A stretch of 64,000 nucleotides of DNA from Frankiales bacterium (lineage in GTDB: Bacteria; Actinomycetota; Actinomycetes; S36-B12; CAIYMF01): contig WGLY01000017.1 in NCBI GenBank assembly GCA_016125335.1, positions 279,070-343,069 of the forward strand, read 5' to 3'. Below, one piece after another: positions 1 through 8,663 of this stretch. Numbering within the stretch: the first letter of the stretch is position 1; each line of letters starts with the position of its first letter. The notes beneath the pieces were generated by a model. That model was not told the origin of the DNA, did no database searches, and saw only the letters and a program-made list of their open reading frames with translations. Made by a program: the position numbers and the translations under genes.

Positions 1-1023
1 TCCGCGGACCCACGAGTCGGCGTGCGTCTGCAGGTAGCTCTGCGACGACGTCGTGAACGTCATGGCCAGCGCGCCGGCGAACGGCAGCGAGAGCAGCATC
101 GCGGGGTAGCTCGGCGAGAGGCCCACGAGGACCTCGACTCCGCCGAAGGCCAGCGCCGCGCCGACGACCAGGCGCAGCGACACGTGGTGGCGCCGCGCGG
201 CCAGCAGCGACCCGACCAGCGCGCCCGCGGCCAGGGCCGTGGACATGAGGCCGAACTCGGCGGCCCCGAGGTGGAACTGCTGCCGCGCCATGAGCGCCAT
301 GGTGAGCTGGTAGTTGAGCCCGAACGTTGCGACGCCGAACAGCATCACGAGCACCAGCACCAGGTGCCGCCGCTCGCGCACGTAGCGCAGGCCCTCGACG
401 AAGCGCACCGATCCGCGCTGGCGCACCTGGGGGAACAGCTCGGCCGGGCGCATGAGCAGCAGCGCGGCGATGGTGACGACGAACGACGCGCCGTTGAGCA
501 CGAACACCCAGCCGCTGCCGATGAGGGCCACCAACAGCCCGGCGAGGGCCGGGCCGGCCAGCCGGGCGAGGTTGAACGACGCGCTGTTGAGCGAGATCGC
601 GTTGTGCAGCGAGTCCGGGCCGACGATCTCGTTCACGAACGCCTGCCGCGCCGGGTTGTCGATGGCCGATGCGACGCCGAGCAGGAAGGCGAGCAGGTAG
701 ACGAGCTCGACCGTGGCGTTGCCGCGCAGCGTGATGACACCGAGCACGACGGCGAGCGCGCCCATCGCGGCCTGCGTCGTCAGCAGCAGGCGCCGGCGGT
801 CGAAGCGGTCGGCCAGCGTGCCGCCCCACAGCGAGAACAGCAGGTAGGGCAGGAACTGCAGGCCGGTGGTGATGCCGAGCGCGACGCCGGAGGAGCCCGA
901 CAGGTCGAGCACCAGCCAGTCCTGCGCGACGCGCTGCATCCACGTGCCGGCGTTCGAGAGCACCTGGCCGGAGAAGTAGAGGCGGTAGTTGCGCACCGAG
1001 AGGGCGCGGAACATCGGCGTCAC
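1..1023 (-). CDS. MFS exporter, MFS_3/EntS-like (C-terminus beyond the left edge)
   Basis: A reading frame of 341 codons stays open to the window edge, so the 3' end is missing. The N-terminus (MFRALSVRNYRLYFSGQ) and the alternating hydrophobic segments that follow are typical of the drug/siderophore-exporter branch of the major facilitator superfamily, proton-driven export across the plasma membrane. Members are about 400-430 residues, so roughly 80% is present. The likely start is the GTG at 1023, which overlaps the stop of the upstream marR gene as GTGA; an in-frame ATG lies at 1014. This coupling suggests the MarR protein controls its own exporter. The substrate cannot be told. Confidence 0.85.
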   Translation of the reverse strand, partial: MTPMFRALSVRNYRLYFSGQVLSNAGTWMQRVAQDWLVLDLSGSSGVALGITTGLQFLPYLLFSLWGGTLADRFDRRRLLLTTQAAMGALAVVLGVITLRGNATVELVYLLAFLLGVASAIDNPARQAFVNEIVGPDSLHNAISLNSASFNLARLAGPALAGLLVALIGSGWVFVLNGASFVVTIAALLLMRPAELFPQVRQRGSVRFVEGLRYVRERRHLVLVLVMLFGVATFGLNYQLTMALMARQQFHLGAAEFGLMSTALAAGALVGSLLAARRHHVSLRLVVGAALAFGGVEVLVGLSPSYPAMLLSLPFAGALAMTFTTSSQSYLQTHADSWVRG

Positions 1024-1466
1024 GAGTCGGCCATCCCCTCGAGCAGGGGCAGCGCCTCGGCCAGCACCCGGCGCTGCTCGGGGGTCAGGTCGCGCATCAG
1101 CGAGGCCAGCCACTCGTCGCGCCGCCGCCGGTCCTCGTGCACGAGCCGGCGCGCCTCGTCGGTGAGCGAGACGACCACCTGGCGGCCGTCGTCCGGGTCG
1201 GGGCTGCGCACCACGAGCCCGGCGTCCTCGAGGTGGGTGAGCGTGCGGGTGAGCGAGGGCGGCCGCACCTGCTCGAGCGCGGCGAGCGCGCCCGCGGTCA
1301 TGGGGCCGCCGCGGTCGAGGGTGGCGAGCACCGAGAGCTGGCCGAGGCCGAGGCCGTGGTCGGCGCGGGTCTGGCGCAGGCGCCGGGCGAGCCGCATCAC
1401 GGCCAGGCGCAGGTCGTGCGCCAGGTCGGCGGTGACGGAGGGGCTCGGTGACACGACCGTTAGCAT
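1020..1466 (-). CDS. MarR-family transcriptional regulator
   Basis: The protein has about 148 residues, the usual MarR length, with a winged-helix core: a helix-turn-helix around LGLGQLSVLATLDRGGPMT, then recognition-helix residues (RPPSLTRTLTHLEDAGLV) and the wing RSPDPDDGRQVVVSLT. It is translationally coupled to the MFS exporter gene downstream (GTGA overlap), the classic repressor-exporter pair. Start choice is uncertain: the ATG at 1466 lies inside a palindrome (1459-1473) and has no well-placed Shine-Dalgarno, while a GTG at 1454 would also be acceptable. The ligand is unknown. Confidence 0.87.
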   Translation of the reverse strand: MLTVVSPSPSVTADLAHDLRLAVMRLARRLRQTRADHGLGLGQLSVLATLDRGGPMTAGALAALEQVRPPSLTRTLTHLEDAGLVVRSPDPDDGRQVVVSLTDEARRLVHEDRRRRDEWLASLMRDLTPEQRRVLAEALPLLEGMADS

Positions 1467-1473
1467 AACTAAC
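1459..1473. promoter_or_regulatory. Probable autoregulatory operator of the marR-MFS operon
   Basis: The sequence gttagcataactaac is an inverted repeat (GTTAG / CTAAC arms) that is AT-rich against a GC-rich background. It sits on the start codon of the MarR gene, where MarR repressors commonly bind. The operator role is inferred from position and symmetry. Confidence 0.5.
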
Positions 1474-1529
1474 GATCTGACTCCCGCCCACACGGGGTTC
1501 CCCCGGACGGGCCCGCGCGGCTCACGGGC

Positions 1530-2516
1530 TCAGTGGCGCGCGGAGCCCACGGCCGCCCGGCGCAGCCGGTCGAGCACCGCGGCGGCGAGCGGACCCCCCT
1601 CGGGGGCCACGGCCACCACGGTGCGCAGGCCCTCGACGTCGGCCCTGCGCAGCGCGGCGTACAGCGCCCGCGCGTACGCCGCGGCGTCCGCGGGCGCGGC
1701 CAGGCGCACGGCTCCCACTGGCGCGTCGACGTCCGCCGGCGCGAGCAGCCCGACGGGCGGCGCGGCCGCGGCGACCGCCCCCGCTGCGGCTGCGGCGTCG
1801 GCGAGCACGATCTCGGCGCTCGGCGCGTAGTGCGCCGCGAGCGTGCCGGGGGCGCGCACGCCGGCGTCCGGTGCGACCAGGTCGAGGCCCGTGACCGCCT
1901 CCACCTCCAGTGCGCCGACGGCCCCGGGCCGCAGCAGCCGCGGTGCTGGCCCGGTGCAGTCGACGATGGTCGACTCCACGCCCACCTCGCTCGGGCCGCC
2001 GACGAGCACGGCGTCGCGGCCGGGCTCGAGCACGCCGGCCAGCTCGTCGAGCACGTGCTCGGCGTCGGTGGGCGACACGCGCCCGAAGCGGTTGGCGCTC
2101 GGCGCGGCCACCCCGCCGCCGAAGGCGCTCAGCAGTGCATGGGCCACGGGGTGCGCGGGCACCCGCAGGCCGACGGTGCCCTGCCCGCCGGTGACGTGCA
2201 GCCCCGCCCGCGGCCCGCGCGGCAGCACGAGCGTGAGCGGACCCGGCCAGCACGCGGCCGCCAGCAGCCGGGCCCACGGCGGCACGTCGACCGCCCACCC
2301 GTCGTCGACGGCCGCGGCGTCCGCGAGGTGCACGATCAGCGGGTGGTCGGCCGGCCGCCCCTTGGCCGCGTACACGCGCGCCACGGCGTCCGGGTTCTCC
2401 GCGTCGGCGCCGAGGCCGTACACCGTCTCGGTCGGCAGGGCGACCAGCCCTCCCGCGCGCAGCAGGTCGACGCAGTGCCCGACGTCGTCGGTGAGCAGGC
2501 CGCCCGGGTCGTCCAC
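1530..2516 (-). CDS. sua5: L-threonylcarbamoyladenylate synthase, Sua5/YrdC type
   Basis: The product makes threonylcarbamoyl-AMP from threonine, bicarbonate and ATP, the first step of the t6A37 tRNA modification in the cytoplasm. The N-terminal YrdC domain (about residues 10-200) shows the binding signatures ALPTETVYGLGADA, KGRPADHPLIVH and APSANRFGRVSPT, and ends with GVESTIVDC. A smaller C-terminal Sua5 domain follows, with the linker signature RAPGTLAAHYAP, giving 328 residues as in long Sua5 proteins rather than short TsaC. The GTG at 2516 is chosen because a GGGAGGA ribosome site lies just upstream; translation further upstream looks like low-complexity arginine-rich non-coding sequence. 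Confidence 0.93.
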   Translation of the reverse strand: MDDPGGLLTDDVGHCVDLLRAGGLVALPTETVYGLGADAENPDAVARVYAAKGRPADHPLIVHLADAAAVDDGWAVDVPPWARLLAAACWPGPLTLVLPRGPRAGLHVTGGQGTVGLRVPAHPVAHALLSAFGGGVAAPSANRFGRVSPTDAEHVLDELAGVLEPGRDAVLVGGPSEVGVESTIVDCTGPAPRLLRPGAVGALEVEAVTGLDLVAPDAGVRAPGTLAAHYAPSAEIVLADAAAAAGAVAAAAPPVGLLAPADVDAPVGAVRLAAPADAAAYARALYAALRRADVEGLRTVVAVAPEGGPLAAAVLDRLRRAAVGSARH

Positions 2517-2584
2517 CCCGCCATCCTCCCAGCCGCTCCGATCACCTGGAGCCGCGACGGGGCTCCGGGAGGCCGGCCCGCCGC

Positions 2585-3046
2585 TCAGGGGCGGAGGGCG
2601 ACGACGACGCGGGTGCGCCAGTCGGCGGGGTCGGGCTGACGGGACGGGTCGGTCAGGTAGTACTCCCACATGGGGCCGGCGGGCTCGCGGCCTTCGCGGT
2701 GCGCGGCGTCGAGCAGCCGTTCGTAGGTGGCGGCGATCGTGTCGTAGCTGCCCTCGTGGACGCCCTCGATCGCCGGGCCCCCCGGGATCTCCACCGGCAC
2801 CACGTCGCCCTGCGGGGTGACGGCGCGGTCGACCGGGATCCCGGCCACCACGTGCACGAGGGTGCCCGGAGGGCTGGGGTAGAGGGCGAAGGGCGGGCCG
2901 GTCACGGCGGCGCCCTGCTCGGCCGCCACGGCCATCGCCTCGGGCAGGGCCCGGGCGAAGAACGCCGGCAGCTCCGGGACGGGCACGTGGGCCTCGACGC
3001 CGGCAGCGGTGCCGGGGGCGAGCTCGACGATCTCGGCGGCGGTCAT
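2585..3046 (-). CDS. GyrI-like/AraC effector-binding-domain protein
   Basis: A stand-alone domain of 153 residues resembling the GyrI-like small-molecule-binding fold (SHS2 repeats), also found as the effector domain of BmrR/AraC regulators. Visible signatures are the opening IVELAPGTAAGVEAHVPV, the central LYPSPPGTLVHVVAGIPV, and the C-terminal half AIEGVHEGSYDTIAATYERL and WEYYLTDPSRQPDPADWRT. There is no DNA-binding domain. The ATG at 3046 has a perfect GAGGAGG site. Such proteins bind or hydrolyse cyclic or aromatic small molecules; the ligand here is unknown. Confidence 0.82.
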   Translation of the reverse strand: MTAAEIVELAPGTAAGVEAHVPVPELPAFFARALPEAMAVAAEQGAAVTGPPFALYPSPPGTLVHVVAGIPVDRAVTPQGDVVPVEIPGGPAIEGVHEGSYDTIAATYERLLDAAHREGREPAGPMWEYYLTDPSRQPDPADWRTRVVVALRP

Positions 3047-3142
3047 GGCGACCTCCTCGGCGTCAGGCCGGCCGGCGCGGGCCGGCGTCACCAGTATCGG
3101 CCGCCGGCGCCCCGCGTCGCCCGGCCGGCGCCCGTCCGCGAT

Positions 3143-3197
3143 GTCACTGGTGAAACGGTCGCTTCCCGGCGCTGGAAGCGACCGTTTCACCAGTGAC
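3143..3197. terminator. Long perfect hairpin, probable terminator of fadE5 or REP-like element
   Basis: Two perfectly complementary 24-base arms (3143-3166 and 3174-3197) flank a 7-base loop (cggcgct). The hairpin lies downstream of the leftward fadE5 gene and upstream of the GyrI-like gene. There is no T tract, as is common for actinobacterial terminators. A hairpin of the same arm length occurs at 22544-22604. Confidence 0.6.
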
Positions 3198-3303
3198 GTG
3201 CGTTCGCCCCGGACGCGGACGAGGACCGCCCTCCCGGGACGGTCCTCGTCGTGGTGCGGCTGTGCGCCCGCGGGGGTCGCGCGCCGCGCGTCGGTGCGCC
3301 GCG

Positions 3304-5142
3304 TCAGAACGCGGCCTCGTCGAGGTCCATGAGGTCGTTGTCGGTGGCCTCGGCCACGGCGCGCTCCGCGGCCAGCACCGGGAAGCGCTGCGCGACGAAG
3401 AACCGGGCCGCCGCGATCTTGCCCTGGTAGAAGGCGCGGTCGGACTCCGACGGCGAGCCGCCGAGCGCGGTGACGGCGACGGCCGCCTGGCGCAGCAGCA
3501 GCCAGCCCAGGATGAGGTCGCCGAGGCCGAGCAGGAGGCGGGTGGTGTTCTGTCCCACCTTGTAGAGCTCGCGCGGGTCCGACTGCGACTTCATCGCGTA
3601 GCCGCCCATGGCGCCCACGATGCCCTGCACGTCTTCGAGCGCCTGCCCGAGCATCTCGCGCTCGCGCGCGAGCGTGCCGTTGCCGGCGTCGCCCTTGGCG
3701 AAGTCCTGGATCTCGCCGGCGAGCCGGGTGAGCGAGGAGAACTGGTCGCGCACCATCTTGCGGAAGAACAGGTCGAGGCCCTGGATCGCGGTGGTGCCCT
3801 CGTAGAGGGTGTCGATCTTGGAGTCGCGCAGGTACTGCTCGATCGGGTAGTCCTGGAGGAACCCGGAGCCGCCGAGGGTCTGCAGCGACTGGGCCAGCTG
3901 CTCGTACGACCGCTCGGAGCCCACGCCCTTGACGATCGGGAGCAGCAGGTCGTTCATGCGCTCGGCGGTGTCGAGGTCGACCTCCGCGGGAGCGCCCGCG
4001 AGGTTGAGCTCCACCTGGTCCTGGTAGTAGGCGGTGAAGTGCACCAGGGCCCGCATGCCCTCGGCGTACGCCTTCTGCAGCATGAGGCTGCGCCGCACGT
4101 CGGGGTGGTGGGTGATGGTGACCCGCGGGGCGTCCTTGTCCGAGAAGGTGGCGAGGTCGCCGCCCTGCACGCGGTTCTTCGCGTAGTCGAGCGCGTTGAG
4201 GTAGCCGGTGGAGAGCGTGGCGATGGCCTTGGTGCCCACCATCATCCGGGCGTACTCGATCACCTTGAACATCTGCGCGATGCCGTCGTGGACGTCGCCC
4301 ACGAGCCACCCGATCGCGGGCTCCTTCTCGCCGAAGGTGAGCTCGCACGTGGTCGAGGCCTTGATGCCCATCTTCTTCTCGACGTTGGTGGTGTAGACGC
4401 CGTTGCGCGCGCCGAGCTCGCCGGTCTCGAGGTCGTAGTGGAACTTCGGCACGACGAACAGCGAGAGGCCCTTGGTGCCGCCGCGGGCGCCCTCGGGCCG
4501 GGCCAGCACGAGGTGGACGATGTTCTCGGCCATGTCGTGCTCGGCCGAGGAGATGAACCGCTTCACGCCGGTGATGTGCCACGAGCCGTCGGGCTGCTGC
4601 ACGGCCTTGGTGCGGCCGGCGCCGACGTCCGAGCCGGCGTCGGGCTCGGTGAGCACCATCGTGGCGCCCCACTGCCGCTCGATCATGACGCGCGCGAAGC
4701 GCTTCTGCTCCTCGTTGCCGAGGTGGTCGAGGATCGCGGCGAAGCCCGGGCCGGACATGTACATGAACGCGGGCGGGTTGGCGCCGAGCAGCATCTCGCT
4801 GGCCGCCCAGCGCAGCGACGCCGGGGCGCCCGGGCCGCCGAGGTGGCGCGGCAGGTCGAGGTTCCAGAAGCCGGAGTCCATGAGCGCCCGGAAGGACGCC
4901 TTGAAGCCCTCGGGCATCGTCACGGTGCACGTGACCGGGTCGTAGACCGGCGGCGTGCGGTCCGCCTCGGCGAACGACGCGGCGAGCGGACCCTCGGCCA
5001 GGCGCTCGACCTCGGCGAGGATCTCGCGCGCGGTGTCGACGTCCATCTCCGCGAAGGGACCCGTGCCGAGCCGGTCCTGCGCGCCGAAGACCTCGAACAG
5101 GTTGAACTCGATGTCCCGCAGGTTCGCCTTGTAGTGACCCAT
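3304..5142 (-). CDS. fadE5: Acyl-CoA dehydrogenase, FadE5 type
   Basis: A flavoprotein that oxidises acyl-CoA to trans-2-enoyl-CoA in beta-oxidation. At 612 residues it matches the long FadE5 branch, which carries an extra N-terminal segment ([20 protein letters not shown]) and a C-terminal extension absent from ordinary ~380-residue enzymes. The FAD/substrate motif [10 protein letters not shown] lies near residue 164 and the predicted catalytic glutamate is in [10 protein letters not shown] near residue 448. The ATG at 5142 is preceded by GAGGAG. It stands alone, with two tandem inverted repeats in its promoter region (5252-5288) that probably bind a TetR-type repressor. Chain-length preference cannot be read from the sequence. 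Confidence 0.93.
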   Translation of the reverse strand: MGHYKANLRDIEFNLFEVFGAQDRLGTGPFAEMDVDTAREILAEVERLAEGPLAASFAEADRTPPVYDPVTCTVTMPEGFKASFRALMDSGFWNLDLPRHLGGPGAPASLRWAASEMLLGANPPAFMYMSGPGFAAILDHLGNEEQKRFARVMIERQWGATMVLTEPDAGSDVGAGRTKAVQQPDGSWHITGVKRFISSAEHDMAENIVHLVLARPEGARGGTKGLSLFVVPKFHYDLETGELGARNGVYTTNVEKKMGIKASTTCELTFGEKEPAIGWLVGDVHDGIAQMFKVIEYARMMVGTKAIATLSTGYLNALDYAKNRVQGGDLATFSDKDAPRVTITHHPDVRRSLMLQKAYAEGMRALVHFTAYYQDQVELNLAGAPAEVDLDTAERMNDLLLPIVKGVGSERSYEQLAQSLQTLGGSGFLQDYPIEQYLRDSKIDTLYEGTTAIQGLDLFFRKMVRDQFSSLTRLAGEIQDFAKGDAGNGTLAREREMLGQALEDVQGIVGAMGGYAMKSQSDPRELYKVGQNTTRLLLGLGDLILGWLLLRQAAVAVTALGGSPSESDRAFYQGKIAAARFFVAQRFPVLAAERAVAEATDNDLMDLDEAAF

Positions 5143-5251
5143 GGCTCCTCGCCTCGTCTGGTGCGGTGTCGGTGCGCCGTCGATCCGTGACGACGCCGGC
5201 ACGCCCGTCCGCCGTCGGGCGGTCGGCCGCGGGCTCCCGCCCGGTCCGGTG

Positions 5252-5288
5252 GTTACCCACCGGTAACTCATGATGCTACCGGTCGGTA
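5252..5288. promoter_or_regulatory. Tandem TetR-type operators upstream of fadE5
   Basis: Two inverted repeats are separated by nine bases: gttacccaccggtaac (5252-5267) and taccggtcggta (5277-5288). Both contain a taccggt-like core, and they lie 110-146 bases upstream of the fadE5 start. Paired palindromes of this kind are usual for TetR/FadR-family control of actinobacterial lipid genes. The regulator is not in this window. Confidence 0.55.
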
Positions 5289-5340
5289 ACAAGCGCAAGG
5301 GCAGCGGGTCCCGCGCGTCGGCCCGGGGTGCCGGCGGGGG

Positions 5341-6933
5341 TCAGGCGACGAGGTCTCGCCGGCGCCAGCCGACGTAGCCCAGCGCCGAGATCACGACGGT
5401 GGCCAGCAGCAGCCAGAGCACCGGGGCCACGCCGTCGGCCCCGACGGGCAGCGAGGGCGCGTGCCGCAGCGGCGAGAGGTCCATGACCCACTCCGGCAGC
5501 TTCCACAGCGAGCCGAACTCGCCCACCACCACGAAGGCGGCCAGCAGGCCCCACACGGCGACGGTCGCGCGCGGCAGCCAGCCGAAGGCCAGCATCACCA
5601 GGCTGGTCACCACCCAGGCGGCCGGCACCTGGGCCAGCGCCGCCACGAGCACGGTGCCCACCAGCGTGCGGTCGCCCACGCTGGCCGCGGCCGTGACGCC
5701 GGCGAACAGGCCGGCGAGCACCAGGAGCAGGGCGGACCCGCCGAGGGCGACGGCGTAGTGGCCGGTGGCCCACCGCACCCGGGTCGCCGGCGTCGCGAGC
5801 AGCAGCTCGGCGCGGCCCTCCGACTCCTCCGCGCGCATCCGGTCGGCGGCGCTGATCCCGTATGCCGCGGCGATCGCGGCCATGATCGAGATCTCGGCGC
5901 CGAGGAACACGTCCACGAGGGCGGCCGTGCCCCCGAGGGAGGCGAAGAAGTCGCGCATCGCCTGCGAGGTGAGCAGCTGGTCGACGCTGCCGGCGAGCGA
6001 GCCGAGCAGCGCGGGGAACACGACGAAGGCGACCGCCCACGCCAGCAGCACGCGCGAGTGCAGCCGCCAGGCCAGACCCTCCACGCTCGCGAGCCGGCCG
6101 GTCGCCGGGCCGGGCCGGTCCTCGCGCAGGCCGGCGCCGAGGTCGCGGCGCGAGCGCAGCGCGTACGCCGCGGGCACCAGGAGCGCGACGGCGAGCAGCG
6201 GCAGCAGCAGCACCCACCAGCGGTCGCCGGCGTACGCGCGCAGCTGCTGGTTCCACCCGATCGGGGACAGCCACGACAGGAACGACGGCCCGGGCTCGGC
6301 CAGGTCGCCCACGGCCCGCAGGGCGTACGTGACCGCCACGACCACCAGCCCGAGCCCGCGGGCGGCGCGCGCGCCGGTCGCCAGCTGCGCGGTCACCAGG
6401 CCCACCGCGCCGTAGACCATGCCGGTGGCGGCCCAGCCCAGGCCGAACGCCAGCGAGCCGGAGAACGGCAGCCCGGCGGCGGTGTTGAACAGCGCCGTGA
6501 GCACCCCGAGCACGAGGCAGGAGGAGACGATCAGCACCAGCGCGGCCGTGAGCGGCGCGAGCCGGCCCAGCCGACCGCCGCTGAGCAGCTCGAGGCGGCC
6601 CGGCTCCTCCTCGCCCCGGGTGTGGCGGATCGCCACGAACAGCATGACGATGCCCACGATCGCGGCACCGAGGGCGGTCAGCTTCACCATCGAGACGGCG
6701 CCCAGCGACGTGGGGTCGTAGATCCGGCCGTAGAGGGCGACGACGGCGGCCGAGGCGTTGATGGTCTCCGCCGCCTGCACCCGCGACTCCTCCGTCGGGT
6801 AGAGGTCGACGGTGGCGGCGGCGGAGAAGCCGGCCATGGCGGCCAGTCCGAGCACCCAGGCGCTGAGCAGCACCCGGTCGCGCCGCAGCGCGAGGCGCAG
6901 CAGCGTCAGCCAGCCCGCGAGCTCGTCACGCAC
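5341..6933 (-). CDS. ABC-2-type exporter permease, two-halves membrane protein
   Basis: The 530-residue protein has about 12 predicted membrane segments in two similar halves: residues ~15-260 and, after the charged linker around [16 protein letters not shown], ~285-530. It belongs to the permease family of actinobacterial polyketide/ionophore-type ABC exporters. It starts at a GTG (6933) overlapping the end of the ATPase gene, so the two are translated together and form one transporter. Substrate unknown; such systems often confer resistance to or export lipophilic compounds. Confidence 0.86.
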   Translation of the reverse strand: MRDELAGWLTLLRLALRRDRVLLSAWVLGLAAMAGFSAAATVDLYPTEESRVQAAETINASAAVVALYGRIYDPTSLGAVSMVKLTALGAAIVGIVMLFVAIRHTRGEEEPGRLELLSGGRLGRLAPLTAALVLIVSSCLVLGVLTALFNTAAGLPFSGSLAFGLGWAATGMVYGAVGLVTAQLATGARAARGLGLVVVAVTYALRAVGDLAEPGPSFLSWLSPIGWNQQLRAYAGDRWWVLLLPLLAVALLVPAAYALRSRRDLGAGLREDRPGPATGRLASVEGLAWRLHSRVLLAWAVAFVVFPALLGSLAGSVDQLLTSQAMRDFFASLGGTAALVDVFLGAEISIMAAIAAAYGISAADRMRAEESEGRAELLLATPATRVRWATGHYAVALGGSALLLVLAGLFAGVTAAASVGDRTLVGTVLVAALAQVPAAWVVTSLVMLAFGWLPRATVAVWGLLAAFVVVGEFGSLWKLPEWVMDLSPLRHAPSLPVGADGVAPVLWLLLATVVISALGYVGWRRRDLVA

Positions 6934-7867
6934 GGTCGTCCACCCCGGCCCCGTCCGTGCCGCCCTGCCCCGCCGATGCAGCCGCGCCCACGCCGTAGTG
7001 CTGGAGGAACAGCTCCTCGAGCGTCGGCGGCCGGCTGGTGAGCGAGCGCAGTCCCGCGGCCGAGAGCGCCGCCAGCAGCGGCGCGAGCCCGTGCGGCTCC
7101 ACCTGCGCGGTGACGGTGCGGTCGAGCACAGCGAGGTCGTGCACGCCGTCGATCCCGGCGAGCCCGTCCGGCACCCGGTCGACCGTGGCCGAGACCGAGG
7201 TGCGGGTGAGGTGGCGCAGGCCGGCCAGGTCGCCGGTCTCGACCACGCGGCCGGCACGGATGATGCTCACGCGGTCCGAGAGCGCCTCGGCCTCGCTGAG
7301 GATGTGGCTCGAGAGCAGCACCGACCGGCCGCGGTCGCGCAGCTCGCGCACGCACTCGCGGAACGTCTCCTCCATGAGCGGGTCGAGCCCGCTGGTGGGT
7401 TCGTCGAGCAGGTACAGCTCCGCGTCGGCGGCCAGCGCCGCGACGAGGGCGACCTTCTGCCGGTTGCCCTTCGAGTACGAGCGCGACCGCTTGGTGGGGT
7501 CGAGGTCGAACCGCGCGACCAGCTCGTCGCGCCGGGCCCGGTCGTGGCGGCCCTGGAGCCGGCCGAGCAGGTCGATCACCTCGCCGCCGGTCAGCGACGG
7601 CCACAGGCTGACGTCGCCGGGCACGTAGGCGAGCCGGGCGTGCAGGGACGAGACGTCGGTCCAGGGGTCGCCGCCGAGCACGCGGACGTGGCCGGCGTCC
7701 GCCCGCGCGGTGCCCAGCAGCACCCGCAGCGTCGTCGTCTTCCCCGCGCCGTTGGGGCCGAGGAAACCGTGGACCTCGCCCTCCTCGACCGACAGGTCCA
7801 GCCCGTCGAGGGCCACCGTCGTGCCGTACCGCTTGACCAGACCCGAGATCTCGACCACCGCAGCCAT
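6926..7867 (-). CDS. ABC transporter ATP-binding protein of the exporter
   Basis: The 313-residue protein has the full ABC ATPase set: Walker [10 protein letters not shown], signature [10 protein letters not shown] (a variant of LSGGQ, as in DrrA/ABC-2 exporters), Walker [13 protein letters not shown] and the switch histidine in [10 protein letters not shown] ~90-residue C-terminal extension is typical of drug exporters. The ATG at 7867 is chosen; a GTG at 7876 is an alternative. It is the first gene of a two-gene operon with the permease and is divergent from a MarR/GbsR-like regulator, which probably controls it. Confidence 0.93.
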   Translation of the reverse strand: MAAVVEISGLVKRYGTTVALDGLDLSVEEGEVHGFLGPNGAGKTTTLRVLLGTARADAGHVRVLGGDPWTDVSSLHARLAYVPGDVSLWPSLTGGEVIDLLGRLQGRHDRARRDELVARFDLDPTKRSRSYSKGNRQKVALVAALAADAELYLLDEPTSGLDPLMEETFRECVRELRDRGRSVLLSSHILSEAEALSDRVSIIRAGRVVETGDLAGLRHLTRTSVSATVDRVPDGLAGIDGVHDLAVLDRTVTAQVEPHGLAPLLAALSAAGLRSLTSRPPTLEELFLQHYGVGAAASAGQGGTDGAGVDDRA

Positions 7868-7887
7868 GAGGGCCACGCTACACTCGC

Positions 7888-7903
7888 TTCACAACTGTGT
7901 TAA
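7888..7903. promoter_or_regulatory. Probable operator between the ABC exporter and its regulator
   Basis: The sequence ttcacaactgtgttaa is an imperfect palindrome centred on CACA-AC-TGTG, AT-rich and placed in the 62-base divergent promoter region. This is where the product of the gene at 7930 would be expected to bind. Inferred from symmetry and position. Confidence 0.5.
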
Positions 7904-7929
7904 TTCCATGAAAGGGGCGGGTCTCCAGG

Positions 7930-8421
7930 ATGGCCGGACCACGTCGGGCGCGCCGGGACGAGGCGCAGGTGGCCCACGTCGTGGAGCAGTTCGCGGCCCT
8001 GTTCGAGACCTACGGCTTCCCCCGGATGAGCGGGCGGATCATCACCGCCCTCATGGTCACCGAGCAGCAGGGGCTCACCGCGGCCGAGCTGGCCGAGAGC
8101 CTCCAGGTCAGCCCCGCGGCCATCTCGACGTCGCTGAAGTACCCGGTGGCCCTCGGCCTGGTGCAGCGCGTGCGGGTGCCCGGGTCGCGGCGCGACCGCT
8201 ACGTGCTGCCCGACGACGCGTGGTACGTCGCCACAGCCACGAAGAACCCGCTCTACCGGCAGATCGCCGGCATGGCGGCCGACGGCGTCCGGGCCGTCGG
8301 GGGGCCGGGCACCGAGGCCGGCGCGCGGCTGGCCGAGATGCGCGACTTCTTCGCCTACCTCGAGGTGGAGGTGCCGGCGCTGGTCGAGCGCTGGCACGCC
8401 GGCCGCGCCCGTCCGCGCTGA
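7930..8421 (+). CDS. MarR/GbsR-like winged-helix regulator of the ABC exporter
   Basis: A 163-residue protein with a helix-turn-helix of the MarR/GbsR kind: LTAAELAESLQVSPAAISTSLKYPVALGLVQRV followed by a wing (GSRRDRYVLPDDAWY). The C-terminal helical part includes KNPLYRQIAGMAADGV and the dimerisation helix MRDFFAYLEVEVPALVERW. It is transcribed away from the ABC exporter genes with a palindrome between them. Regulators of this kind next to two-gene exporters usually repress them until a drug or lipophilic ligand binds. Ligand unknown. Confidence 0.85.
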   Translation: MAGPRRARRDEAQVAHVVEQFAALFETYGFPRMSGRIITALMVTEQQGLTAAELAESLQVSPAAISTSLKYPVALGLVQRVRVPGSRRDRYVLPDDAWYVATATKNPLYRQIAGMAADGVRAVGGPGTEAGARLAEMRDFFAYLEVEVPALVERWHAGRARPR

Positions 8422-8532
8422 CCCGACCGAAGCGACGACCGTAAACGCGCGCGACGGCGCGGCCGCCCCGGGCGTAGCGTCGGCGACGGACGCACGGTGC
8501 GACGCCGTGCCACGGATCCCCGGGAGGCTGCG

Positions 8533-8580
8533 ATGACCGTCCTCGAGCCTGCCGGCGTCCCCGCCCAGTACGGCGCCTGA
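8533..8580 (+). CDS. Possible 15-residue peptide ORF upstream of rsgA
   Basis: A very short frame, MTVLEPAGVPAQYGA, begins with an ATG preceded by a good GGGAGG site at normal spacing and ends in TGA. It lies in the 242-base gap between the MarR-like gene and rsgA, and a small inverted repeat (CACGG...CCGTG, about 8495-8511) precedes it. It could be a leader peptide, a tiny functional peptide or chance. I do not recognise a family. Confidence 0.3.
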   Translation: MTVLEPAGVPAQYGA

Positions 8581-8663
8581 CCCTCCGCGGTCCGCGCCCG
8601 GGCGCCCGACTCCGGCCCGTCCCCCTCCCTCGGCGTCCCCGGACGCCCTGCCGTGCTGGAGTC

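Noticed and set aside
22..1830. Long rightward open frame over the MFS/MarR/Sua5 region
   Set aside because: Its product is low-complexity Arg/His/Gln/Gly sequence, typical of the opposite strand of high-GC genes; the leftward MFS, MarR and Sua5 frames have clear families.
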